Below are positions 45,357 to 56,596 of a stretch of DNA of 64,000 bases, one piece after another. The DNA comes from an uncultured Chlorobiaceae bacterium. GTDB taxonomy: Bacteria > Bacteroidota > Chlorobiia > Chlorobiales > Chlorobiaceae. The stretch is taken from the NCBI GenBank assembly GCA_903895195.1, contig CAITSZ010000005.1, positions 1 through 64,000 of the forward strand, read 5' to 3'. Below the pieces are notes generated by a model. The model was not told the origin of the DNA. It saw only the letters and a program-made list of their open reading frames with translations, and searched no databases. A program made the translations under genes and the position numbers. Numbering within the stretch: position 1 is the first letter of the stretch; each line of letters starts with the position of its first letter.

Positions 45357-46178
45357 ATGATCTCACAACAGGCAAAAATCCAGGAAGCGGTCGCCTTTAT
45401 CAGAAAAAAAACAGCGGGTGAATACCCGATAGGGATTGTTTTAGGGACAGGTCTCGGGGGGCTGGCTAAAGAGATAGAGATCGAGTTATCGCTCGACTAC
45501 AGTGATATCCCGAACTTCCCTGTCTCTACGGTGGAAACACACCACGGTAAACTGATTTTTGGGACACTTGCCGGTAAGAAAGTAGTTGCAATGCAGGGCC
45601 GCTTCCATTTTTATGAGGGCTACAGCATGCATCAGATTGTTTTTCCGATAAGGGTCATGAAGTATCTCGGTGTTAAAACCCTCGGCATCACCAATGCTTG
45701 TGGCGGCCTGAACCCATCGTACAGAAAAGGTGATATCATGCTGATTGACGACCATATCAACCTGCTTGGAGGAAATCCTCTGATCGGGCCTAACGACGCT
45801 CAAATCGGATCGCGCTTCCCTGACTTGTGCGCCCCTTACTCGCCCCGTATCCTTGAGCTTGCTGAAAAGGTTGCTCTTGATCACAAAATAAAGCTTCAGC
45901 GTGGTGTCTATATTGCTCTTTCAGGTCCATGTCTTGAAACAAGGGCAGAATACCGTATGCTTAGAGCGCTTGGAGCTGATGTGGTAGGCATGTCTACGGT
46001 TCCTGAAGTGATTGCGGCAGTGCATCAGGGAACAGAAGTTTTCGGCATGTCCATCATTACCGATGAATGCTTCCCTGACAACCTTAAAGCTGTCAGTATT
46101 GAAGAGATCATTGAGGTATCTAATCATGCGGAACCAAAAATGACAACCATCTTCAAAGCAGTTGTTGCTAACCTTTAA
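45357..46178 (+). CDS. purine nucleoside phosphorylase
   Basis: 273 residues, the trimeric PNP/MTAP type (~270-290). IGIVLGTGLGGLA phosphate loop, VETHHGKLIFG, MQGRFHFYEG, TNACGGLNPSY, GPCLETRAEYRMLRALGADVVGMSTVPEV (in part). It splits purine nucleosides with phosphate. Located directly ahead of mtnA, it could also act on methylthioadenosine in methionine salvage; the active-site GMSTVPE block is PNP-like. Confidence 0.9.
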   Translation: MISQQAKIQEAVAFIRKKTAGEYPIGIVLGTGLGGLAKEIEIELSLDYSDIPNFPVSTVETHHGKLIFGTLAGKKVVAMQGRFHFYEGYSMHQIVFPIRVMKYLGVKTLGITNACGGLNPSYRKGDIMLIDDHINLLGGNPLIGPNDAQIGSRFPDLCAPYSPRILELAEKVALDHKIKLQRGVYIALSGPCLETRAEYRMLRALGADVVGMSTVPEVIAAVHQGTEVFGMSIITDECFPDNLKAVSIEEIIEVSNHAEPKMTTIFKAVVANL

Positions 46179-46193
46179 CTTTCATTAAAAAGT

Positions 46194-47252
46194 ATGATAG
46201 ACGCCATTTCGTTCAATGACAAGACCCTTCGCTATCTGGACCAGCGTTATCTGCCTCTGAGAGAGGAATATGTGTCAACCAGAAGCCATCAGGAGGCGAT
46301 AGAGGCTATTAAAACGCTTGCTGTACGTGGCGCACCTCTTATCGGTGTAGCTGCAGCCTATACGGTCATACTCGGGATCAACAGCTTTCAGGGAAGCAAA
46401 GAGGAGTTCCCCCGGTTTTTCGGAACACTTATCGCTGACGTGGAGGCCTCGCGCCCGACTGCAGTCAATCTCTTTTTTGCAACTGCACGCCTGAAACGGG
46501 TCTATGACGAGCATTTTCAGAGCGATACAATCGAGGCTCTGTTTGCTAAAATGATGGCAGCAGCCCGGAAAATCCATGATGATGAAATCGCCAACTGCGA
46601 TGCCATGTCGCGGCACGGCGTTGATTTGATCAAGAGTGACCTTGCTGAAATTCTGAAGACACGTAAACTCAACGTTCTGACCCACTGCAACACCGGCACT
46701 CTTGCAACCGGAGGTTCCGGCACAGCACTCGGTGTTATAAAACTTGCGTGGCAGGAAGGATTGATTGAACGAGTCATTACGGCCGAAAGCCGCCCGCTCT
46801 TGCAGGGGCTTCGTCTGACAGCATGGGAGCTTGAGCAGGAAAAAATACCCTTCATCTCCATTTCAGATTCATCTTCGGCATTTCTGATGCAGAAAGGGAT
46901 GATTGATTTCGGTATCGCAGGAGCTGACAGAATTGCTGCGAACGGCGACACCGCAAACAAAATCGGCACCTGTGCTCATGCCATAAGCGCCTGGCACCAT
47001 AATCTTCCGTTCTACATTGCAGCACCGGTATCCACAATAGATATCACGCTCACTGATGGCACACAGATTCCGATTGAAGAGCGTAATGCTGATGAACTGA
47101 GAACTATTTTCGGAACTCAGGTTGCCACTGCGACCACTCCTGTGCTTAACTATGCCTTTGATGTCACTCCGGGAAAATACCTCAGAGGTATCATCACCGA
47201 TAAGAAGGCTGTTGTAGGAAACTATGAGAGTGAACTGAAACTTATCGTTTAG
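46194..47252 (+). CDS. mtnA: S-methyl-5-thioribose-1-phosphate isomerase
   Basis: 352 residues. RGAPLIGVAAAYTVILG (~46), NVLTHCNTGTLATGGSGTALGVI with catalytic Cys (~160), ESRPLLQGLRLTAWEL and the catalytic Asp region GADRIAANGDTANKIGT (~240). It isomerises methylthioribose-1-phosphate to the ribulose form in methionine salvage. It is 15 bases behind the phosphorylase gene, which may feed it. Confidence 0.94.
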   Translation: MIDAISFNDKTLRYLDQRYLPLREEYVSTRSHQEAIEAIKTLAVRGAPLIGVAAAYTVILGINSFQGSKEEFPRFFGTLIADVEASRPTAVNLFFATARLKRVYDEHFQSDTIEALFAKMMAAARKIHDDEIANCDAMSRHGVDLIKSDLAEILKTRKLNVLTHCNTGTLATGGSGTALGVIKLAWQEGLIERVITAESRPLLQGLRLTAWELEQEKIPFISISDSSSAFLMQKGMIDFGIAGADRIAANGDTANKIGTCAHAISAWHHNLPFYIAAPVSTIDITLTDGTQIPIEERNADELRTIFGTQVATATTPVLNYAFDVTPGKYLRGIITDKKAVVGNYESELKLIV

Positions 47253-47300
47253 AAACGATAACCGGAAGGTGAAACAAACGGCTGATCATTTTTATTTTTT

Positions 47301-47327
47301 AAACCGGGTACATACTACCCGGTTTTA
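47301..47327 (+). terminator. intrinsic terminator after mtnA
   Basis: AACCGGGTA / CATAC loop region / TACCCGGTT form a 9-bp stem (47302-47310 with 47315-47323), followed by TTATTATTT. The T-run is interrupted. Confidence 0.75.
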
Positions 47328-47460
47328 TTATTTCAGCCCTGATTAAGTTGTATTATGAGTTTCAGGGATTCTTATAGCACAACCAGAAATAACCGTTCAT
47401 TTTGATTCATTTGCAATTCGACATTCCCTTTTTTTGCTTCCAAAAGAACCGGAGGATGGC

Positions 47461-48861
47461 ATGAACGAAACGGGTAGTGAAAAATACAATTTTGCAATTG
47501 TACGTGGTTTTGCTTTTTCTGCACTCTTCTGGCTTGTCGTTGGACTCCTTGTCGGCCTCTGGATTGCCTTTGAAATGTTCAATCCAGCCTTAAACCTCAC
47601 TCCTTGGCTCAGTTTCGGGCGTCTTCGAGTGGTTCATACCAATGGCCTGGGACTCGGCTTCGGACTGGCGGCAATTTTTGCGACATCCTATTATATTCTG
47701 CAACGCCTTACACGAATACCCTTACTCTTTCCCCGTCTTGCTCAAGCTCATCTTTACCTCTTCAATACCGTCATAGCCCTGGGGGCCCTGAGTCTCTTTG
47801 CCGGAATGAATACCACAAAAGAGTATGCTGAACTTGAATGGCCTCTTGATATAGGCGTCGTGGTGTTCTGGGTCATGTTTGCCATCAATGTCTTCGGCAC
47901 GCTGATCAAACGGAAGGAAAAGCAGATGTACATCTCACTATGGTACATTATTTCCATGACGGTGGCCATTGCCATTCTTTATATTGTCAACAACCTTGAA
48001 ATCCCTGTAACCCTCTTCAAATCCTACACTGTCTATGCAGGGGCAAACGACGCCAATGTGGAATGGTGGTATGGGCACAACGTTGTCGGGTTTATCTTTA
48101 CCGTTCCGATACTTGCAATGTTCTATTATTTCCTGCCGAAATCGACAGGACTGCCTATCTTCAGTCACAGGCTTTCCATAGTCTCCTTCTGGGCACTTAA
48201 CTTTGCCTATCTCTGGACAGGAGCACACCACCTTATGCTGACCCCCCTTCCTGAATGGATCCAGACAGTTGCGATTGCCTTCAGCATATTTCTGATTGCC
48301 CCCTCATGGGGTTCGGTGGTCAATGGCTATTACACACTCCAGGGGAACTGGGATCAGATGCGCACAAATTATCTGGTCAAGTTCTTTATTGCAGGCATCA
48401 CCTTTTACGGTCTCCAGACACTTCAGGGACCATTGCAGGGACTGAGAACCCTCAATGCATTTTTTCACTATACCGACTGGGTTGTCGGCCATGTTCACAT
48501 GGGAACAATGGGATGGGTAACCATGGTCATTTCGGCTTCATTTTACTACATGATTCCACGCATTACCAATACGGAGATATACAGCGTTAAACTTGCCAAC
48601 ACCCATTTCTGGCTGATTCTGGTTGGCCAGTTCACCTGGACCATCACCATGTGGATCGCAGGTATCCAGCAAGGGGCCATGTGGAAAGCCACCAACCCGG
48701 ATGGTTCGCTGATGTATAATTTTCTTGATACAGTAACATCTCTTTACCCCTATTACAAGTTGCGGTTTGGTGCAGGGGTCGTCTACTTTATCGGCATACT
48801 GGTGTTTGTCTGGAATCTGATTATGACCGTCAGGAAACAGCCGAACCAGGCAGAAGCATAA
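47461..48861 (+). CDS. ccoN: cytochrome c oxidase cbb3-type, subunit I
   Basis: 466 residues, 12 TM. It has the heme-copper ligands: HTNGLGLGFGLA (low-spin heme His), WWYGHNVVGFIFTVPIL (CuB His; His-Tyr region), HHLMLTPLPEWIQ (CuB His pair) and VVGHVHMGTMGWV (heme ligands). It reduces O2 with high affinity and pumps protons. GGAGG 6 bases before the ATG at 47461 sets the start. First gene of the ccoNOQPGH-x-IS cluster. Confidence 0.95.
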   Translation: MNETGSEKYNFAIVRGFAFSALFWLVVGLLVGLWIAFEMFNPALNLTPWLSFGRLRVVHTNGLGLGFGLAAIFATSYYILQRLTRIPLLFPRLAQAHLYLFNTVIALGALSLFAGMNTTKEYAELEWPLDIGVVVFWVMFAINVFGTLIKRKEKQMYISLWYIISMTVAIAILYIVNNLEIPVTLFKSYTVYAGANDANVEWWYGHNVVGFIFTVPILAMFYYFLPKSTGLPIFSHRLSIVSFWALNFAYLWTGAHHLMLTPLPEWIQTVAIAFSIFLIAPSWGSVVNGYYTLQGNWDQMRTNYLVKFFIAGITFYGLQTLQGPLQGLRTLNAFFHYTDWVVGHVHMGTMGWVTMVISASFYYMIPRITNTEIYSVKLANTHFWLILVGQFTWTITMWIAGIQQGAMWKATNPDGSLMYNFLDTVTSLYPYYKLRFGAGVVYFIGILVFVWNLIMTVRKQPNQAEA

Positions 48862-48891
48862 CCGATACATCAACAAACAGGAGCTGGCATC

Positions 48892-49563
48892 ATGGGAATC
48901 ACTTCAAAACCGGTTGTTTTTGCTGTGCTTGCAGCCGTTGTCATCCTGATCGGTACTACAGTGACCGTTTTTATTCCTCTTTTCATGCCTTCGACACAAC
49001 CGGTCAGCGCCTACATAAAGCCATACACTGCCGTAGAACAGGAGGGACGCGACATTTATATGCGTGAGGGGTGCAACAACTGCCACACACAGACCGTTCG
49101 ACCGCTGAGAACAGAGGTGCTCCGGTATGGAGAATACTCAAAACCAGAGGAGTTCGCTTACGACAGACCATTCCTCTGGGGCTCCCGCCGCACAGGGCCT
49201 GATTTGAACAGAGTGGGAGGGAAATATCCTGATTCCTGGCATTACAAACATCTCGACAGCCCTCAAAGCATGTTTGAAAAGTCCAACATGCCACCTTACG
49301 GCTGGCTTGCCAAAAACCGGCTCGACACCGGGTATTCGTTCAAAAAAACTTCCATCTTAGGCTATGGCTACTCTGAAAGCGATGTTCGCCAACAGATCGA
49401 CCAATACCGCTTGACTGTCACTGATGAAAGGTATCCATCAAAAGATAGCCGTGAGAAAATAACACCGGTGGAGCTGCGTAAGCAACTTACCGAGATGGAC
49501 GCCCTGATTGCCTATCTTCAGAAACTTGGACGGGATGTCAAAAAGATGGAGGCTGCAAAATGA
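48892..49563 (+). CDS. ccoO: cytochrome c oxidase cbb3-type, subunit II (monoheme)
   Basis: 223 residues. One N-terminal TM (~9-30), YMREGCNNCHTQTVRPLR heme c site (~61-65) and the conserved LWGSRRTGPDLNRVGGKY loop, then SNMPPYGWL with the axial Met. It passes electrons from CcoP to CcoN. It overlaps ccoQ by four bases. Confidence 0.95.
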   Translation: MGITSKPVVFAVLAAVVILIGTTVTVFIPLFMPSTQPVSAYIKPYTAVEQEGRDIYMREGCNNCHTQTVRPLRTEVLRYGEYSKPEEFAYDRPFLWGSRRTGPDLNRVGGKYPDSWHYKHLDSPQSMFEKSNMPPYGWLAKNRLDTGYSFKKTSILGYGYSESDVRQQIDQYRLTVTDERYPSKDSREKITPVELRKQLTEMDALIAYLQKLGRDVKKMEAAK

Positions 49564-49703
49564 ATGTTTCAGGTCTGGCTTATGTGCTGTTCACCGTGTT
49601 TCTCGCCATTATTTCAGGAGGAATCATAGCGTATTACTACAATCCAAAACGGAAAGAGAAGATTGAGGATCCAAAACACAGAATGCTTGATGACGATAAC
49701 TGA
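49560..49703 (+). CDS. ccoQ: CcoQ/FixQ-like small subunit, 47 aa
   Basis: ATG 49560 overlaps the ccoO stop (ATGA). One TM helix (~5-26, LAYVLFTVFLAIISGGIIAYY in part), then a basic-acidic tail (KRKEKIEDPKHRMLDDDN) like CcoQ. It stabilises the ccoNOP complex. Too short for most gene callers. Confidence 0.88.
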   Translation: MNVSGLAYVLFTVFLAIISGGIIAYYYNPKRKEKIEDPKHRMLDDDN

Positions 49704-49728
49704 AAACATTGAATAGAGTGAAAAGGAT

Positions 49729-50196
49729 ATGACCATGCATGAAGCCGGAGAACCGCAGGAAAGCCATAACAAGATCCCCAAAGGATGGCTGCTGGTTTTT
49801 ATTGGAGGAATTATTTTTCTTCTGGGATATATCGTTTCCTATACACCGGCTATTTCCGGATGGTCATTCTACAAGGAGTTTGACAAGGAGATGGCATCTG
49901 CAGCCAAAACAACGCACTCTGTTGCCGTCAAACAGTATTCCGGTGATAAAGAGGCCATCAAGGAGGGTAAAGAGCTCTTTGCCAACACCTGTGCACCCTG
50001 TCATAACAGTGATGCAACAGGCGGAATCGGCCCGAATCTGACCTTAACAACACTGAAGTTCGGAGCAACCTGGAAGGATATCTATGAATCCATTGCCAAT
50101 GGGCGCCCGAACGGAATGCCCCCATTTCTTCAGCAGATCGGCTCAGAAAAAGTCAGCAAGACAATAGCATTTCTGGAGTCACTGAGAAAAAAATAA
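49729..50196 (+). CDS. ccoP: cytochrome c oxidase cbb3-type, subunit III, monoheme form
   Basis: 155 residues with one TM (~20-40, WLLVFIGGIIFLLGYIV) and a single heme c motif CAPCHN (~88), axial Met in NGMPPF. Canonical CcoP is ~290 residues with two CxxCH motifs; the second cytochrome domain is absent and no second CxxCH exists before the stop. It still can accept electrons and pass them to CcoO. GGATATG upstream supports the start. Confidence 0.9.
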   Translation: MTMHEAGEPQESHNKIPKGWLLVFIGGIIFLLGYIVSYTPAISGWSFYKEFDKEMASAAKTTHSVAVKQYSGDKEAIKEGKELFANTCAPCHNSDATGGIGPNLTLTTLKFGATWKDIYESIANGRPNGMPPFLQQIGSEKVSKTIAFLESLRKK

Positions 50197-50223
50197 TGTG
50201 CGCCAAGTCAGGAGCTTGCCATT

Positions 50224-51327
50224 TTGTGGAAACAATACAGAAGAGCTATCGAGACACTACAGGCCGTCATCCTTACCGGTCTGCCGTTTCTTTCAATCAG
50301 GGGCCAAAGTGCACTCCGGTTTGACATTCCAACACTCAAGCTCTATGTTTTCGGTTCGGTCATCTGGATAAGGGAGTTCTATCTTATTGTCGGGGTTGTA
50401 TTGTTTTTTCTCCTGTTCATTGCATTTGTGACTGTGATTTTCGGCAGAATCTGGTGCGGCTGGCTCTGCCCCCAGACGGTACTGCTCGATATAAGCCAAA
50501 GCATTGCAAAGCTGTTCGGCAGAAAAAGCCTGAAAAAAGTTCAGATTTTTCTTCTTGTCCCCCTTTCCGCTCTTGTATCGCTCACCATGGTCTGGTACTT
50601 TGTGCCGCCTCTTGAAACGATAAATAGTCTCTTTGTTTCATCAACCATTACCTCATTTTTTCTTGTTCTATGGCTGGCTGTCTACCTTGAACTTGCGTTT
50701 TTTGGAAGAAGATTCTGTACCTCAATCTGCCCCTACGCCATGCTGCAGAATGCTCTTTTCGACAAGGATACCCTTGTCATTGAGTATGATGTTTCTCGTG
50801 ATGCTACCTGCATGAAGTGTAATGAGTGCGTCCGGGTATGCCCGGTGGGTATCGATATCAAACAAGGGTTGAACTCTGCATGCATTGCCTGCGCTGAGTG
50901 TATTGACGCCTGCAGGGTACTCAGTGAAGAAAGAGGTATGCCGCCCTTCCCGAACTATAAAGGGAAAGTAGTTCGGCCGAAAACTTTCTGGCTTGGGGGC
51001 GCAACAGCCTTTGCGGCAATCGTTCTTATCCTGCTTCTCTTGAACCGTCCACCCGTTGACTTTTTCATTATCCGCGACAATGCTCTCCTTCCATCGGGAT
51101 TGAACAGATACTCATACACCATTTATAACAATGGAGGACAAGAGCTTACACTTGAACTCTCCTCGCCGGATAACGTCATGCTTCTTGGTGAGCATTCACT
51201 CAGGCTGGAGCCATTTTCTGCCACGAACGGAGGTATATTGGTCAAATCAAAAGGCAAGCTGGAGCTCTTGCATCTCAAGATCTCCGGTGGAGAAATTTCA
51301 ATCAGCAGGGAGACCGGTTTTCCATGA
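50224..51327 (+). CDS. ccoG: cbb3 assembly protein CcoG (polyferredoxin-like)
   Basis: 367 residues, start TTG 50224. About five TM helices; WCGWLCPQTVLLDI and FCTSICPYAMLQ Cys pairs; two [4Fe-4S] motifs CMKCNECVRVCPVGIDI and CIACAECIDACRVL; a C-terminal periplasmic Ig-like domain (NRYSYTIYNNGGQELTLEL). In other bacteria CcoG/RdxA reduces Cu(II) for CuB insertion. Confidence 0.92.
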   Translation: MWKQYRRAIETLQAVILTGLPFLSIRGQSALRFDIPTLKLYVFGSVIWIREFYLIVGVVLFFLLFIAFVTVIFGRIWCGWLCPQTVLLDISQSIAKLFGRKSLKKVQIFLLVPLSALVSLTMVWYFVPPLETINSLFVSSTITSFFLVLWLAVYLELAFFGRRFCTSICPYAMLQNALFDKDTLVIEYDVSRDATCMKCNECVRVCPVGIDIKQGLNSACIACAECIDACRVLSEERGMPPFPNYKGKVVRPKTFWLGGATAFAAIVLILLLLNRPPVDFFIIRDNALLPSGLNRYSYTIYNNGGQELTLELSSPDNVMLLGEHSLRLEPFSATNGGILVKSKGKLELLHLKISGGEISISRETGFP

Positions 51328-51764
51328 AGCTCTTTTTCTACATCGTTTACCCGATTTTTTTCTTTGCCATGGGATGCGGCATCTATATCGCCTACAAAAG
51401 TGCTGACGGATTGGTAGATAACAACTATTACGAAAACAGCAGCCGCTATTTTCAGGCAAAAGCTACTGAAGAAAAACTTGGAATAGCTTTAAGCCTGCCC
51501 GACACGCTGAAACCGGGAGATAATGTCATTCGGGTGAACGCAACATCGCACGGCAAACCGCTTGGGAATGTTGCACTCTCACTTTTCATCGGCAACCTTT
51601 CCAGCACCCTTTACGACTCGACAATGATTATGCAAAAACTCTCTCCGGGCATCTACCAGACAACCGCAACCATTCCCTTCAAGGGTGTGTGGTTTGCAAG
51701 AGTTGACCTCAAGCAGCAGCAGCAACTTATCGCCAGTAAAAAATGGTTTTTCGACGTCAAATAA
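51324..51764 (+). CDS. ccoH: CcoH/FixH-like oxidase assembly protein
   Basis: 146 residues. N-terminal TM (~1-22), DNNYYENSSRYFQAK and a periplasmic FixH-type beta domain (VIRVNATSHGKPLGNVALSL, GVWFARVDLKQQQQLIASKKWFF, in parts). It overlaps ccoG by four bases and the next ORF by 22 bases. It is needed for cbb3 assembly in Rhizobiales. Confidence 0.85.
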   Translation: MKLFFYIVYPIFFFAMGCGIYIAYKSADGLVDNNYYENSSRYFQAKATEEKLGIALSLPDTLKPGDNVIRVNATSHGKPLGNVALSLFIGNLSSTLYDSTMIMQKLSPGIYQTTATIPFKGVWFARVDLKQQQQLIASKKWFFDVK

Positions 51765-52151
51765 ATGCATTGCGCGCTTTTTTCCTCTCAGCTCTATTCC
51801 TTATTTCAGGAAGCAGGCTCATGGCAAAAGAGAGTAATATGCACGAGGGGGCCTGCACTATCAAGGCAGGCAATCACACCATAACGCTCAACATGGAACC
51901 GAAACCGGTCAAAGCTATGAAAGAGATTACTTTCAGCTTGACGGTAATACCGTGCGACAAACTCCCGGACAAACTGATGCTCGATCTTTCAATGCCTGGG
52001 ATGCAGATGGGTAAAAATCAGGTCCTGCTTGAAAAAAAAGGCGCTTGTTTCTATGAAGGAAAGGGAATTATTGTCCGGTGCATGAGCAGGCGGACACTCC
52101 GGCAGGTGACTATTCTCTCCGATGAACTTAAAAATCCGTCACTTTCCTTTA

Positions 52152-52165
<14 letters not shown>
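51743..52165 (+). CDS. exported FixH/YtkA-like protein between ccoH and ccoI
   Basis: 140 residues. N-terminal basic segment and hydrophobic stretch (~9-24, ALRAFFLSALFLISGS) ending LMA-K, so exported. The periplasmic domain has KAMKEITFSLTVIPCDKLP and MPGMQMGKNQVLL, a Met/His-poor form of the YtkA-like pattern (..MPGMxMG..) known in copper- or oxidase-linked proteins. It overlaps both neighbours, so it is translated with the oxidase assembly genes. It may handle copper for CuB (inference). Confidence 0.7.
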
Positions 52166-54578
<2,413 letters not shown>

Positions 54579-54589
54579 CAAAGCTAATA

Positions 54590-54772
54590 ATGAGCTCCAC
54601 CTTTTACCTGATCGGCATAGGTCTTTTTGTTGGATTCGCCGCATGGCTTCTCTTTATCTGGGCAGTCAAAAGCGGTCAGTTCGACGACGCGGAAGCGCCT
54701 AAATACCGAATGCTTGACGATGACGACGAACCGGCAAAACAGGCAAAGCCCACCGAGAAAAAAAGCCCATGA
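54590..54772 (+). CDS. ccoS: CcoS-type cbb3 maturation protein
   Basis: 60 residues. One TM (~5-27, FYLIGIGLFVGFAAWLLFIW), then GQFDDAEAPKYRMLDDDD, a typical CcoS tail, with a Lys-rich end. It overlaps the next gene by four bases. Involved in heme/copper assembly of cbb3. Confidence 0.9.
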   Translation: MSSTFYLIGIGLFVGFAAWLLFIWAVKSGQFDDAEAPKYRMLDDDDEPAKQAKPTEKKSP

Positions 54773-55443
54773 GCAGCGCACCCTTTCTCGCCATGCTCCT
54801 TGCCGGATTAGCCGGAGGGTTCGGCCACTGCATCAGCATGTGCGGCCCGGTTGTTGCAACACTCACTTTTGGTGAAACGCGTCAAGGATTACGCCATCAC
54901 ATCCTTTACAATCTGGGGCGAGTCACCACGTATACAATCCTGGGTGGAGCAGCAGGACTCTCCGGATCATTTCTTGTCCTTGCAGCCTCTATCGAGCAAC
55001 TCCAGCATACCATTATGATCATAGCGGGACTCTCAATAATCCTCATGGGACTTTCTACAGCAGAGTGGCTGCCACTCCCTCAAAAAAATAGCTGCAACCC
55101 CGGCAGCTCAGTCATGCAAAAGATTATGGCGCTCTTCAAGGTCCCTCGATCCATTGGTTCCTATTACCCGATGGGAGTCGTCCTCGGTTTTCTTCCTTGT
55201 GGCCTTACCTATACAGCCCTGCTGGCCGCTGCGAGAAGCGGCATGGAGTCAGAGTATCCCTTTGCCGGAATGATTCAAGGTGCCATAATGATGATGTTCT
55301 TCGGCACAGGAACGACCCCGGCGCTCATTCTTGTGGGAAAGGCAGTTAATACTGTCAGCAACAAAATGAGGAAACGATTTTACAGAATGGCAAGTATTAT
55401 TATGATTATGACTGGTGTGTGGTTTATGGTGAAGGGGTGGTGA
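54769..55443 (+). CDS. TauE/SafE-like (urease-accessory UreH-type) membrane protein
   Basis: 224 residues, six to seven TM. It begins LAGLAGGFGHCISMCGPVVATL, the HCxxMCGP motif (~20-26) of the CcoA-adjacent SafE/UreH-like group that follows ccoS in many genomes; the ASP/CGLTYTALL and GTTPALI blocks also match. The role in oxidase assembly is inferred from context; members are thought to move small anions or metals. Confidence 0.82.
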   Translation: MSSAPFLAMLLAGLAGGFGHCISMCGPVVATLTFGETRQGLRHHILYNLGRVTTYTILGGAAGLSGSFLVLAASIEQLQHTIMIIAGLSIILMGLSTAEWLPLPQKNSCNPGSSVMQKIMALFKVPRSIGSYYPMGVVLGFLPCGLTYTALLAAARSGMESEYPFAGMIQGAIMMMFFGTGTTPALILVGKAVNTVSNKMRKRFYRMASIIMIMTGVWFMVKGW

Positions 55444-55539
55444 GGAAGTTTTAGACGATTTAAAATTTGCGTATTATATCACGAAGAGATTCAACTCATA
55501 CAATACAAAACGCATGGCATCAGCACTTCCCTTGTTGAA

Positions 55540-55767
55540 GTGACAAATATTTCTACTTATGGCTTCTGGATTTTGATTGGAGAAGAAGAGCTATTTTTAC
55601 CATACGCAGAGTTCCCCTGGTTTAAAGAGGCTCCTGTTGGCAAAATCTGCAATGTAGAACTCCATCACTCAGAGCATTTATATTGGCCATTTTTAGATAT
55701 TGAACTTCCCATTGAATCAATTCGCAACCCTGATGCTTTTCCTCTCGTCAGCCGAGCGAAACCTTGA
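55540..55767 (+). CDS. DUF2442-like small protein, N-terminus uncertain
   Basis: 75 residues from GTG 55540. NISTYGFWILIGEEELFLPYAEFPWFKEAPVGKI (in part) and HLYWPFLDIELPIESIRNPDAFPL are the DUF2442 pattern. The in-frame sequence keeps family-like residues upstream (..THGISTSLVEV), but no ATG/GTG/TTG lies before them without a stop, so the real start is lost or non-standard. No ribosome-binding site. Confidence 0.6.
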   Translation: MTNISTYGFWILIGEEELFLPYAEFPWFKEAPVGKICNVELHHSEHLYWPFLDIELPIESIRNPDAFPLVSRAKP

Positions 55768-55830
55768 CTCATTTCCGCACAATAATTGTTCCACAAAAAA
55801 TCACATGTAGAAGAAGCTTTTTCCTACAAT

Positions 55831-55932
55831 ATGACGGAGAGAGATAACAGGCAAGTAAGAAAAATTATTTACGATCATTTTGAGTACATCGAGACACAAT
55901 GGGATGATTTTCAAAGGAGACGTCAGCAATGA
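55831..55932 (+). CDS. 33-aa ORF resembling the C-terminus of a DUF4160-type protein
   Basis: ATG 55831, stop TGA 55930-55932, overlapping the ATG of the next gene by four bases (ATGA), as in coupled pairs. The peptide (QVRKIIYDHFEYIETQWDDF) looks like the C-terminal helix of DUF4160 proteins, whose genes often precede DUF2442 genes. The N-terminal part is missing, so it is probably a truncated relic. Confidence 0.4.
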   Translation: MTERDNRQVRKIIYDHFEYIETQWDDFQRRRQQ

Positions 55933-56192
55933 ACAAACATCATGATATTGGGAACATAGAGTTTGATGGAGACTTTTTTGAGATAACTATTGATGGAGCA
56001 ACCAAGAGATTTGAACTGAAAAAGATTTCTCCTCTGCTGCATCAATCTTCTGAAACAGAAAGAAAATCATTTGAGATTTCGCCATCGGGGTATTGGATAC
56101 ATTGGCCTCTTTTGGATGAAGATATCTTCATTGATGCGCTTTTGGGCATAGTCAGTGCACCTGCAAGGAACAGAGAAACGGCTACGCGGTGA
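55929..56192 (+). CDS. DUF2442-like small protein, 87 aa
   Basis: A second DUF2442-type protein, more divergent than the one at 55540: EFDGDFFEITIDGATKRFELKKISP and SPSGYWIHWPLLDEDIFIDALLGI (in parts). AAGGAGA just before the ATG gives a good ribosome-binding site. Function unknown; DUF2442 proteins occur in small toxin-antitoxin-like and phage-linked gene pairs. Confidence 0.65.
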   Translation: MNKHHDIGNIEFDGDFFEITIDGATKRFELKKISPLLHQSSETERKSFEISPSGYWIHWPLLDEDIFIDALLGIVSAPARNRETATR

Positions 56193-56596
56193 ATGCATGG
56201 GAGGTTATGAATACATCAATCCGGATGTATTCGCTCACCAAGAGTTTGTAGGGTGGTTTGCAGGAAATGGAGCACTTCAAATAACATCCAATAGCTGATT
56301 TCTCCAGCTAAGCAAGTCCAGCGATACAATAAAAAAAGACCGGCTCAACAAAGTCCGGTCTTTTTTTTACATTGAGCCTCAGTTCAAACCATTCAGTTTA
56401 TTCCAGTCAGAACGTTTACTATTTTGGTTTGACAATTAAACGGACTATTTTAAACCTATTTTATGCGTACAGTGTTATAGTTACTCATACTTTAACACAT
56501 TTTCTTAGCCTTTACATTTGCGGCTACCTCTGGTTCTCGTTTTTTTCTTTATTCCAGAGCAGGCAGACTGAATACGCAAGTAACTATATATGAAAT
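56193..56596. other. intergenic region upstream of cydDC
   Basis: About 400 bases. A terminator sits at 56331-56368; the rest is AT-rich and probably holds the cydDC promoter. A 73-codon ORF at 56372 is hydrophobic by chance and has no ribosome-binding site. No RNA gene is recognised. Confidence 0.4.
56331..56368 (+). terminator. intrinsic terminator
   Basis: AAAAAAAGACCGG / CTCAACAAAGT region / CCGGTCTTTTTTTT: a 13-bp stem with an A-run on one side and a T-run on the other, able to work in both directions. Confidence 0.88.

Noticed and set aside
56372-56593. 73-codon hydrophobic ORF upstream of cydD
   Set aside because: Hydrophobicity follows from T-rich promoter DNA; no ribosome-binding site; follows a terminator.
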